Of a stretch of DNA of 64,000 nt, positions 37,301-49,300 are shown one piece after another. The notes beneath the pieces are model-generated. The model saw nothing but the letters and a program-made list of their open reading frames with translations. It made no database searches and was not told the origin of the DNA. The position numbers and the translations under genes are program-made. The stretch spans positions 118,586,080 through 118,650,079 of the forward strand of contig NC_082684.1 of NCBI RefSeq assembly GCF_949987515.2. The letters are read 5' to 3'. Position 1 is the stretch's first letter. Each line of letters opens with the position of its first letter. The stretch is from Delphinus delphis. Its lineage: Eukaryota > Chordata > Mammalia > Artiodactyla > Delphinidae.

Positions 37301-40300
37301 GCAACTAGGCCCGTCTGCCACAACTACTGAGGCTGTGCTCTAGAGCCTGTGAGCCATAACTGATGAGCCCTTGTGCCACAACTACTAAAGCCTGCATGCC
37401 TAGAGCCTGTGTTCTGCAACAAGAGAAGCCACCGCAATGAGAAACATGCCCACCACGACGAAAGAGTAGTCCCTGCTCACTGCAACTAGAGAAAGCCCGT
37501 TTGCAGCAACAAAGACCCAACGCAGTCAAAAATAAATAAATAGATAAAAACATTTATTAAAAAAAAAAAGAAAACAGTACATTTTGAGGAGGGTAATATT
37601 ATATTGATCATTTCATTTTACATCTAGTTCACCGGTTGCGTGCTGTGTGACTTGCATGTGAAGGGCATTTTTCTAGAGGCAGGGGCTGGGGGGATGCATG
37701 AGGCAGTGATAGACTGTGCCTTGCAGTGTCTCCCAGCCAGGGCGGGGGACGTGGACAGATGCAATTAACCAGGAGGGAGTGGAACTGCTATGGGGGCAAT
37801 GTGAACACGTGCCCAGGGAGCACTTATTAAACTACACGAGAACAGTCATAAAAGTTTATATCCAGGTCTGGCCTTTGACATTTATGCCCAGAATATATTC
37901 TTGTCACATTAACATAACTTTTCTTCCCAGATGATTTTAAAGTGGCTTTTCTAGGTGAAACAAAGAACTCTGTATCATGAGTATGGGGGAAATTCTGTTT
38001 CAGATCTGAGTAACTTCTGTTTTAAATATAGTAAAACCCCTGCTTTCTAGCCTTATTTATTCATTTATTTTAAACTTCTCTTTATTTTTTTATTTTAAAC
38101 AGATTTATTTATTATTTATTTATTTTTTAAATTTATTTTTGGCTGCGTTGGGTCTTAGTTGCGGCATGTGGGATCTTCGTTGAGGCACGCGGGATCTTTC
38201 ATTGGGGCATGCGGGCTTATCTCTAGTTGTGGTGTGCGTATTTTCTCTCTGTAGTTGTGGCACGCAGACTCCAGGGCGTGTGGGCTCTGTAGTTGTGGTA
38301 CGCGGGTTCCAGAGTGCGTGGCCTCTGTGGTTTGTGGCATGAAAGCTCTCTAGTTGAGACTCGCGAGCTCAGTAGTTGTGGTGCATGGGCTTAGTTGCCC
38401 CATGGCATGTGGGATCTTAGTTCCCTGACCAGGGATAGAACACGCATCCCCTGCATTGTAAGGTGGATTCTTTACCTCTGGACCACCAGAGAAGTCCCTA
38501 GTCTTGGCTTATTTTAAATAGCATCTTACTTCACTAGTTTCATGTATTGACTTCCCTAAGCTGACTGATGTCTGAGCTGTAGAGATGCTTTACAAGCATT
38601 CATTATTATTAGGGAGAATGAACAGAGAAGCCTGTGTCCTAGCCACATCTTCCTTATGCGCTGATTTAAAAAAAAAAAGAAACCTTCCAGGTGGGAGAAA
38701 TATAGTATTTAAAAATCATCCTTGGGACTTCCCTGGTGGTGCAGTGGTTAAGAATATGCCTGCCAATGCAGGGGACATGGGTTCGAGCCCTGGTCTGGGA
38801 AGATCCCACATGCCACGGAGCAACTAGGCCCGTGTGCCACAACTACTGAGCCTGAGCTCTAGAGCCCGCGAGCCACAACTACTGAGCCCACGTGCCACAA
38901 CTACTGAACCCCACACACCGAGAGCCCTTGCTCTGCGACAAGAGAAGCCACCACAATGAGAAGCTCACGCACGGCAACGAAGAGTAGCCCCCGCTCACCG
39001 CAACTAGAGAAAGCCTGCGTGCAGCAACAAAGACCCAACACAGCCAAAAATAAAAAAAATTATTTAAAAAATAAATAAAAATCATCCTTGCGATGACTGC
39101 ATTTTTAATAAACTTCGAGGTTTTTCATCTCTTTTTGTGTCCTGAGCTCTTGGTACCTTAAGTTCAACCCAGCAAAGCTTCAGTCCTCTGATCCCAAAAC
39201 CTTCTGTTCTCCTTAGAGAGAGATCGCCTGCCTGGAGGATGAGAAGGCAGCCCTTACCTTGGCCATGACTGACCGGCTACGGGACTATCAGGAGCTCGTG
39301 CAGGTGAAGACTGGCCTCAGTCTGGAGGTGGCAACCTATAGGTAAGGATGCTGCGCTGAGTCCACCAAGCTGGAGCTGGCAGTGTGAAAGTCCCTGCAGC
39401 CTCCGTGGAGTGGCTGTGGCTTTGTGTTACTGAGCACTTACTGCCTGCCAGACGCAGTGCTAAGTCCTTCGCAGCTGCTCACTGCCCATAGTCACCCTCT
39501 GGTGGTGGACACCACACATCCCTTTTGCAGGTGAGGGAAGGGGCTGGAAGCAGGGGTCCAGGCTGCTGAGGGCCTGTGCCTTACCCACCGAGCATGGCAG
39601 CCCTTGGTGGAGCCCCTGGCTGAATTGAGGGATGGTCCTAGGGCCAAGCTGGTGGGGGCCTTGCTGGGTCGCTGCTCTAGGAGCTATGCAGCCTGAGTCC
39701 TGCAGAAGGGATGCTGGTCAGGGCATGGGGGCAGGGGAGAGGAGGCACTTGCCAGCCTGTCTTTCCCAAGATCCATCTCCACAATCTTCTTGGAAATCTC
39801 ATGGGATGAACAATTGCAAAATTAAATTGGTAGGGTATTGAAACAAATGCTGAGTGAGATAAGCTGAGCTTTACTAATAAGGAAAACTTCAAAACAATCG
39901 GGCTTTATTTGGGGGAAGGAAGCATTAGAATTTTTTTCACTTGCAAGTGGCAGAAGTCCTTCTCAGACTGGCTCAAGTCAAAAAAGGCATTTATTACTCA
40001 TATAACTGAAAAAGTCCTTAGTTTTGGGTGTGGTAGGTTCATCCGGTGCCCGGATGGGGTTGTTGGCGGGCTGTCCCTGCCTGCTCTGGGCCCCTCCTTC
40101 CTTGCTCTGCCCCCACAGTGGCAGGAGGGGCCCCAAGCAGCTCCAGACTTTTGTCCTTGCAACCTCCAATCCTGTGGTCAGAGGAGGGGGCTCTTTCCCA
40201 CCATCCTAGTAGGACTCCTGGACCTGCTCTGGCTCTGCTGGGTCATGTGCCCATCCTTGGCTGGGGGAACAAAGTGCCTGAAAGGGGTTAGCTTCCCATG

Positions 40301-43300
40301 AGTCACATGGACTGAGATTCAGGCGGGAGGTACCCCAAACCAGGCATCGTTCTAGAGCAGATGCTGGGTCAGCCTAGAAAACCCGCATCTGTGCCCCTGT
40401 TAGGCGACACCTGGTGTCAGGTGAGGTCTTTTCTCTACAGAGGCAGTTGGATCTTCCTGTTTCCTTTTTGTAAAAGTTCTCTGGGTCGGAGTCAGGAGAC
40501 TTTGGTTTTATGCCTCATCTCTCTGGGATTTTGAGCCCTTTCCTTCCTCGCTTTGTCCTGCCCCCAGTTCTCTGTCATGAAAAGTCAGAGGGCACAGGTG
40601 GGCATCTTGCCTGAGAGGCCGGGGCCTTACCTCTCTGGTAGGTGTTCACAACCCTACCAGCTTAGCTTTCCTCAAGGCTTAGCTTTTTCTAGCTTTTCTC
40701 TTGGTTGCGAGCCTTTTTCACTCATGTCAGCAGGGACAGAGTTTACTCCTGTCTGTGGCCGGGCATTTCTTTAACCCATTTAGGGATTGACTTGGCCGTC
40801 TCCTAGGAGATTAGGAAGCATCAGTCCTTTTTGGGAAGTGAGTGATTGATTTCACTGTGTGCCTTCCTGAAGTCCAAGTTTGCGTGGGGAAAATGCGGAG
40901 CCCAGCCCAGGGGCCTGCATATGCCCGGTGCTGCCCAGCTCCAGACCCCAGCCTCTGTGGTTAGAACTGCTGCCGCCCCCCTGCCCTCCAGTGCTTAGGA
41001 TTGAGTCTGGGAGATGCCCGCAGGTCTAAAGACAAAGAGGCGGTAGAATATGACCTGTTTCTTTGTATCAGCCAAAAGCCTAGCATTTTTTATCACTGAT
41101 AAGTGTCCTGAAGGTAAACCCTTGTCACGTCTTACGTGATTCTTTCAGTACTTTGTGCTGCTGCCCAAATTCTGAGGCCAGGTGTGAAAATTCCTCTTCA
41201 CAAGTGCCCATTTGATCTTTACAAACCTCGACCTTGCATCTCTGGGAAGTTGACCTTCTTCCCACACCCTGCCTCTCTGAGGGCGGCAGGGACAGTCAGC
41301 TCCGTGGGGACCACGTTCCAGGGTCCTGTGCAGTGTGACTGCTCACCAGCCCTGTCCAGAGGTGGCCAGTGCTGCGGCAGGCATTGCTTCGCCCGCCATG
41401 GCTGAGGTTGTGTTTCCCCGAAGTTTCGGGCCACTCCTCTAGCACTGCTCAGACAGACATGTGAGATGTGTGAGCCACTGCTCACACACCGCACATGGAA
41501 GAGAAGGGCTGTGGCTCTGGAAAGCTGAAAGCACATCGCAGCACGGCTGGACTCTGGGGGCTGTGCTGAGGCCAGGTCTCAAGTATCATGAGCCCTTCCA
41601 AACCCAGATATTTAGTCCTTTCCGGTAACCTTAAAGAAGAAACGTTAAGGTAATAATAAAATGGTGCAACTCATAATTTATAGGGATAGACTTACAGTTT
41701 ATACATAAATATATAATTTAACAAAATAATAAAATTAAAACAAAGCAAACCTCAGAGTCTAGGACTGGTGGATTTCACCAAACCTAAGTGGGCCAGTTGG
41801 TGGCCAGGGAGACCGTGGCGCCTGACCTGGCAGGTGAATGTGAGAATGAGCCCTTTGCTCCCACATTGCAGGTGATGATGGGCAGAAGCTGTGGGGCTGG
41901 ACTGGCGCTGAGGATGCTGAGAGAAGGGGGAAGTGTGGGAGAAGACAGGCTGGCACAGTTGTGCTCGCTCTTGTCTGCCTGTCTCCAGTGGTGTCATGTG
42001 GGGCTGGAGATGCTTATCTGCTTGATATGTCATCTCGAGGTTTTTCCTGGCGTGTGAGTGCTTGTTATACGAGGGGCTGAGGGATGAAAGGGGAGATTCT
42101 CGGAAACAGGACAGGGCGTGGTTCTCAGCTGCATCTGCACGTGGGCATCACCGGGAGAAGCTGATGAGGCATCGGCTCCTGGACCCAGTTTAGATATTCC
42201 CATTAGATTGGCACAGGGTGGGCCCAGGCATGGTAGCGCTAAAGCTCCGAGGATGATTGTCAGATGCATCCAGGGAAGAGAAACACTGGTCCAGGGCCTT
42301 GCTCACAGGGGCCTGCAGACCCATAGTGTCGGCATCACTAGGCATCTCAAACTTGTGGGAAACCTTGGGCCCACCCCAGACCTGCTGATCAAAGTTGCCT
42401 TGTCACAAGATCCCAGGTGATTTGTGTGCACACTACTGTTTGCAGAGCAGCCCACAGGCATCCAGAAAGCTCTAAGCCTGTCTCACAGCACCTAGAGGAC
42501 AAGACAGAGGATAGGCAGGCTGAGTGGGGTGCTGGTGCTGCGGGGGGCTGATGGAGTGTGCAGAGCAGGCTTCCTGGAAGAGGCAGTGCCAAGTCTTGCA
42601 GGAAGGGCAGCCAGGAAGAGACCATGTGGGAAGGGCTTTCCAGGCAGAGGGGGCAGCCCGAGGGAGGATCTGGGGACTGACCTGGCGTGGCATCTGTGGC
42701 AATGCCGAGGATTCGGGTGTCCCTGGGTAGCTTGGTTTTGGGGGCTGTCATTGAGGGCCATGTATGTTGGGTGGCTGAGAGACACACCCGTGAAGCCGTG
42801 GTTTGTGAGCTGGGTGGGGTCTGTGCTCTCAGGCTGCTCTGGAGATGCTCGGCACGCAGGGTGTGGTGCCTGCTCAGAGGGGCTCAGAAGCGTGCAGCCG
42901 TGTGCTGAGGATCGTGTGCTGTGGATAAGGCTGCGCGGACCGAGGCAGCCTCCTACACCATAGGAGACAAGGCTTGTCCCCCAAGACACACAAGTGCAGG
43001 TTTTCTGGAATCAGAAGGGAGTTGTGAGAATCAGAGAAGTTTTCTAGAGGGAGATGAGATTGATCTGGGTCTTGAAGGATGGCAGAGATTTGAACAGACA
43101 TAGAAGAGGGGGGAGGTGGGAAGTGGGGGGTGGCATGGGAGGAGGGAGGGAGAAGTATGGTTAGGTGAAAAGTCAAACAAGATGTTAAAATAACAGTATC
43201 CAGGGAAATACTGTACATGGTTTACTGCCAATGAACAGAGTTTGATAAAGATGGTTTAGGAGAAGGAATGGAGAGCTTCAGGCCGAGGTAATTAAGAGAG

Positions 43301-46300
43301 ATTTTCAAGGGATGTGGGATTTGAGTTGGGCCTTGAAGGGGCAGGGAAAGTGGGGAATAGGAATTGGACTGGCAGAAAGGTGTCAGAAAGGAGCTCCAGG
43401 TGCACAAGTCAGGATAAAAATAAGTGGAGGAAGGAGAATGCAAGATGAATCAGCAGAGGCCTGGAAGGAGGCAGATTGCAGGGGCCTCCATTGCCAGGCC
43501 ACTGAGATGGGGCGGTCCCAGGGCCAAAGCCGAGGAGAGGGGAGCCAGCTGCTGCAGGTGGAGTGCAGGAGGGTCTGGGCCTGGAGTGGAATGGGTATGT
43601 GTGTCTGTGGGTGGGGGCAGAGGCCTCGGGAGGTGCATGTGGTGGTCGGAGATTCGGGACCTGACATAGGTAGGTACCCGAGGGAGCCTCTGCTCAGGGC
43701 TGGTGGGGGCAGTGATGGAGGGGCCGGGAGCAGGAGGTTTCTGGGTAGGAACGTGGGCAGATGTGCTGCTGGGCACACACTCTTGTAAACTAGATCACCC
43801 TACAGTGAGCCCTTTCCACAAAGCAGGTGGAGAGGGCTCAGTGGGCTTATTCAGACTTAGTGTATAATCTGAAGATGGTGAAACTGACAGTATTCAGAAC
43901 CCACCATGTCCCAAACCCCTCCACTGCTGACATAAAGATCAGGCCCAAAAGCTATCGATTGAGAACTTGCAGAAACACAGTTAAAAAATAAATAGAGCAC
44001 TCCTACCCCCATCCCCCACCCCCCAAAAAAAGAGAACAGAACACAATCATCAGGAGTAAGCTGTTAGAAAATATACTGGAAAAAAAAAGATAGTCAAAAT
44101 TGAAACAAAAAAATGCAAAAATAACCCAGGAATAAACTGAGTCCAGAAACCACAAAACTGAGGGTAAGAAGGGGCCCATCCTGGATTTCTTATCTGGGGG
44201 ACAGATGACGAAATCTCCATCAAAATTTAAAAAGAGGCTTTTTTTTTTATGTTTTGGGGGTGGAGAATATAACAATTCTGAGTTTTACCTGGAAAAATGG
44301 AAAGCAGGGCCAAAGGATTTCTCAGACAGAAAACACTAAAGGGAGTCTTGCCTGGCCAGATACGAAAATGTAGTGCAAAGGTTTCCTGCCTGGGGACTTT
44401 ATGGCAAAGTCCTTTTAAAAGGTTAGTTTCTTTGTATGTCTGTGCTGGGGGAGGACGTGCAGAGCCCCCCTTCCCTCTTTCTGATGGCAGTGGGCAGACG
44501 TGGCGGGTTTTAACTGAGAATATTCAGTCTCTAGGTTTAGACTGCTAATGAAGCAGTACAGATAACGCTTAACATTGCTAATTTCATCATTTTAATGATG
44601 TTTCTGGTTGCTCCATTGTTTTAAGATCACCTGTACCTTTTTATGTGTCTCTTCAAAGGAGAACATTTCTTGGGAAGTTCTCAAGTTATTGGAGAAATAC
44701 ATTTTTTAAAAATTAATTAATTTATTTTTGGCTACATTGGGTCTTCGTTGCTGCGCGCAGGCTTTCTCTAGTTGCGGCAGGTGGGGGCTACTCTTCGTTG
44801 CAGTGCGCGGGCTTCTCATTGCAGTGGCTTCTCTTGTTTTGAAGCACGGGCTCTAGGCGTGTGGGCTTCAGTAGTTGTGGCTCGCAGGCTGTAGAGCGCA
44901 GGCTCAGTAGTTGTGGCGCACGGGCTTAGTTGCTCCGCGGCATGTGGGATCTTCCCGGACCAGGGCTGGAACCCGTGTCCCCTGCATTGGCAGGTGGATT
45001 CTTAACCACTGCACCAGCAGGGAAGTCCCCATTTTGTTTTTTTTAAAGTTGAATCCTATTTTTGGGAAAACCTATAGAAATATGTTAACACTGAGACTTA
45101 CCTGGTTATTAGGTGAAAAATTTGAAGTTAATAAAATCTTGTAGTTTTAAGGATAGAAAATTAGGATCAACGGATACATTTGGTTGTTAGCCTTACCCAC
45201 ATCATTGCGTAAATGAATTAGCCCTCAGTTAACCATGACTTTAGGTAATCCAGAATCTCTTCCCTTCTTGAACTGCTTTGGTTAATGGAAAATCACCTTT
45301 CTTCTGAGGTCAATAGATGATGATGTAGGTGATGATGATGATGGCTGATATTTATCGAGCACATATTCTGTAACAGCCATTGTTGCAAGAACTTTCCAAT
45401 CACTTTATTAATTACCACCGCAAACCTGTGAGTGCTCCCTGTTTCAGAAATGGGGAAACTGAGCCACAGAGGGTTTGAGCGGCTTGCCCAAGGTCATAGG
45501 ACTAGGAAGTGGCAGGATTTGAATCCAGGCAACCTGATTCTGGAGGTTTCTCTGTTAACCACTCCCTGTGCTTCCTCTTTCTGCTTTATTAGTAATCTTA
45601 TTCTTTATGTCAGTCTTTTTTTTTCTGTCTCTGGAATTGACAAATGGGCTTTCCTTATGTGATTTCATCCTGAGCACAGAGGAAATGACCAGAGGCTGCC
45701 TGGCACCACTGCCTCCTTGTTGTCTTTCATATGCCTGTGCTTAGGACAGACCCTTTCCAAACCAGATGGTGATGCTGGTCCTGTGGATGGACTTCTGCCC
45801 CTCTCTCCTTCCTTCCCACTCCAGTCCCCAGTCTAGAGTGACAGGCGGTCGGTCCCCTGTCCTCTCTGGAGCTGGGGCCCAGAGAAGCTCCTTCTCCCAG
45901 CCCCTCCCCCTTTTCCTCCAAGAGCCTGCATTTTGCCAGGAAGCACCACGTGAAACATCTCTCCACCCAGGACCAGGCAGGCTCCCCCACTGGCGTTGCT
46001 TCTGGAAACATCCTCCGACTTTGCCTCCTCCCTGGCGCTTGTCCCTGTTTCTGGTGGGCATGCAGGGTGGCCGCCTTGTGCCCACTGTGTGGAGCCGCAG
46101 CAGATGTGCCCTGAGCTGCTGTCAGGATGATCTATCCCAGACGGGAGCCCCGCTGCTGGCTGGCCCGTGGGTGGTCTGTCAGGGCCTGGCACCCAGCCAG
46201 GGGCCGCATTAGAGCTCCCTTCCAACCTGTGGGCTTGTCTCGGCGGCCTTAATGAGGCCAGGGACCTGGTTTTCCAGCACATGTCTGCTTGTTTTCCTGC

Positions 46301-49300
46301 TTTTCGAGAGGCTGCCAACCCGTGGGCCTGTGTGAGATGTTCACTTATAGCCCGTGATTCAGGCGGTTGGCATTTCTCACTGGCACGGTGGGTCCCAGGC
46401 AGTTCTCTTCTACTGCTCCCCAAATCCCCAGAGACTGCTTGACCTGCTCCTTCAAGTTGTACGAGTCTGTTCCTTAAAAACCTTCCTTTGAGAGCTTTTG
46501 AGGGAATTGACCCTTTTTGGCCTTGCCCCAGGCGCTTTGTTTATGCCTCTGCCACCTAGTCTTGTGAGCTGTGCTGGTGGAGACTGGTTGTTGTGTGTCA
46601 TTGCGGGGGTGGGGGTGGAGGGTTCGTAAAGGCATGGATTCAGGGACCAGTGTCCCAGCATGCCTGTGAGGCCCTTTGCTGGGCGCCCAGGTCGAGAAGG
46701 TGGCTCCTGCCTGTTGGATCAGCCGTTGGGAGGAGGAGTCACTGTGGACCTGAGTGCTTCCCTAGTGGGAGCTGCTGCTCTTCCCTGTAGGGACATTTCG
46801 ATTGAAATCATCAAGAGATGTTGGATCTGCTTTCATTAATATGGTCTGGAGGGTCTGTCTGCAGGATTTGTTCTAAAATGTATGTGAAATGGCACCATCT
46901 CTGGCCCCGCAGGGAGGCCCAGGCAGCCTGCAGGGCGGCTGAGTGCCCAGGCCTGGGCTCCCTTTCTCTCGCTGAGGAGTGCAGGCCTGCACTCCAGTCT
47001 GCTCACCTGTAGGGCCAGGATGCCCATCGTCAGCCCAGTGTGGGGTTGCCAGGAGGACTTGGTGAGATAGAGGGGAGGGTTAGAGCCTGCTTGGTGCTCA
47101 GTCTTAGGGTTGGTGAAGGCCTGGGGCACAGGAGCATTAGTGCTGTGTCACCCCTCGGGGTCTGGTGCCCCCTCCTGACTCAGGGTCCTGAACTCGGTAA
47201 AAGTTTGGTGGTGGTTTGGATTTTCCCTGAAAGAGAAGCAAAACCATTCCCCTTTGAGGGGAGAGGGAAGAAATTTTTCCCCCAAGGGGATCTTCTTTAT
47301 CCTGACCCCCCACCCCCACCCCGCCGCCACCTCCCCAGTCATCAGTTCTCTGCTGACCTGGATGCCCTGCAAGCACTTTCTGTCCTGCCTTGGGCAGCTA
47401 GCATGGGAGCCCTGTGGTACCTGAGCCTTCCTCCTAAGCAGGCAGAGAGAAGATCTGAAATAGGACTTGGCTTCTCAGTAGCCCGCCGTGGACCCTTAGC
47501 TGTAGGATGCTACCTTTCCTGCTACTGTCATCCTGGGGCACAGACCCTCACAGGCTGACTTTTACCTTGAACGTGTTCCTTTTATTCTATACAGACCTCG
47601 GGATTTTCTCGGCAGTGGAAGCTATTTGTGTTCCTGGAACCGAACATGCTTGGTCATGAGGGTGTGGGATTAATGGGCTGGTGTCCTGTTTCCTGGCTCT
47701 CGCCTGGCATGGAGGGCAGGGCTCTGGACGCGGCCCCTCGGCTTCCTGCGTCCACACATGCACACTGCAGTCGCAGCTTCCAGGAGAACCCTCCTGTGCA
47801 CACCTGGACTGGAATCCCTCTCATCCTTGTCTTTGCTTTTTCCTCAGGGGGGCCTCCTTGCTCTCTTCCACCTGCCCACAGGGTTCTCGCATTTGTGGGA
47901 ATCACTGCATTTGAATCAGTGGAAATAGAACTTGGCCCTGGTCTGCCTGATCCGAGAGTCCCCACCGGCTCCGGCGTCCCTTCCCTCTTTGGCTGCCTGG
48001 CTCTCAATGGTCAGATCAGCATTTCCAAGTGGACCCCGCTTCTGCTTGCCCTTTGCCATATGCAGTATATTTCTTGGAACTGACGTTAGTGACCTCACAC
48101 ATTGCCCTAGCAACTGAACAACTGGTGTGCCCGCAGCAGCCCATGTCCTAGGGTCTCCAAGCAATGGACATCCCGCACTGACCCACTGCGGTGTGCTGGG
48201 GCTATGGGGCCTGACCTCTGCTCTCTCCTCAGGGCTCTGAGTCATGGACGTGAATAACAACTTAATGAAGACTCTAGAGTTTTACACTTTGGGAGCTAGA
48301 CATGGCCAAAGAAACCACCTAGTCCAGTTCATTTTGCCATTTTATCAGAGGAGATAACTAGATGCCGCCTGGAATGAGACCCCTGGGGGCCATGGTGGTG
48401 GAGGGGGGTGGTCTGCAGCTCTTCCTTCTCCTCTTACGCCTGCCCTTTCCATCTCTCCTCTTTTTTCATCTCTAAGATGTCCCCATGGAACCCAGTATGA
48501 AAACTGCAGATGCAGTCTGGCTGCCTTATTTACAAACAAATGTCAGTCCTTATTCTGCCCTTAGTCAGCCCCTGACCTGTGACTCCAGAGAGACCCCAGT
48601 GGGGTAGTAGTAATTGTTTTGGGTCCCTGTAGCCCAGGGTGACCTGCCAGGCATGGGCCCTTCCTTGCTTCCCAGGGAAGCCAGACCCCCAACCTCCCTT
48701 CCTGGGCCCACATCCCTCTGTCTCTTCCTCCTCCATGCCCTGGGTTTGGAAGGGTTTTCTAGAAGGCCTTGGCTCTCCAGTCCTTCTGAAGCCCTGGCCC
48801 CCTCATTTTGTTCATTTAGCTGAGAGACGCTTTCTCCAGCCAGGTCTGCTGGTGTGGGCTTGCATCGCAGTAGTGCAGCATCTGCAGACACATGACACTG
48901 TGACAGTGTATCATTGACCAGATCGACAGCTAACAGAGGCACTTCTTGTCTTTTATTTCCTAATGAGTTTTTTTAAAATAATTTTTACAGAGCCTTACTG
49001 GAAGGAGAAAGTAATCCGGAGATACAGATCTTGATTGAGCGCATTGAAAATGTACCACAAGGTAAATATAAGGAAAGCTTATCATTTAACGTTAAGATGC
49101 TGTCTATCTGAGCAGGTTCATTCCATGGATAAAGAGTAAAGCATCATTTATCTGGAAGAGTTGGGGTTAGATAAGAGTTTTCAGATACCTGTCATTTGTC
49201 CCTCTCAAGTATCAAATAGATTTTATTTAATGGGCCATAGTTTCAATAATAATGCAAATGAAATTGTGTGGGAAAGGGCTTCATTAACTCATTTGTTCAT

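Larger units (their letters stand above)
31330..39216 (+). other. SYNM: SYNM intron 1
   Basis: This intron is 7887 bases, from gtcagt to ccttag. It contains a perfect hairpin at 32291-32322, a MIR at 33655-33885, one short CHR SINE at 34065-34283, three longer CHR-type SINEs between 37187 and 39090, and old MIR/L2-like scraps near 34765-34840 and 34865-34990. No extra exon with coding character was found. Confidence 0.9.
39342..48990 (+). other. SYNM: SYNM intron 2
   Basis: This intron is 9649 bases. It contains a MIR at about 39425-39545, a MER5A-like segment near 42115-42240, three related old-repeat scraps with 'gggccttgaagg'-type text near 42560, 43065 and 43330, an inverted CHR SINE at 44706-45029 and a MIR at 45330-45570. 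G-quadruplex-prone C runs occur near 44006-44025 and 47305-47325. No extra exon was recognised. Confidence 0.9.
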
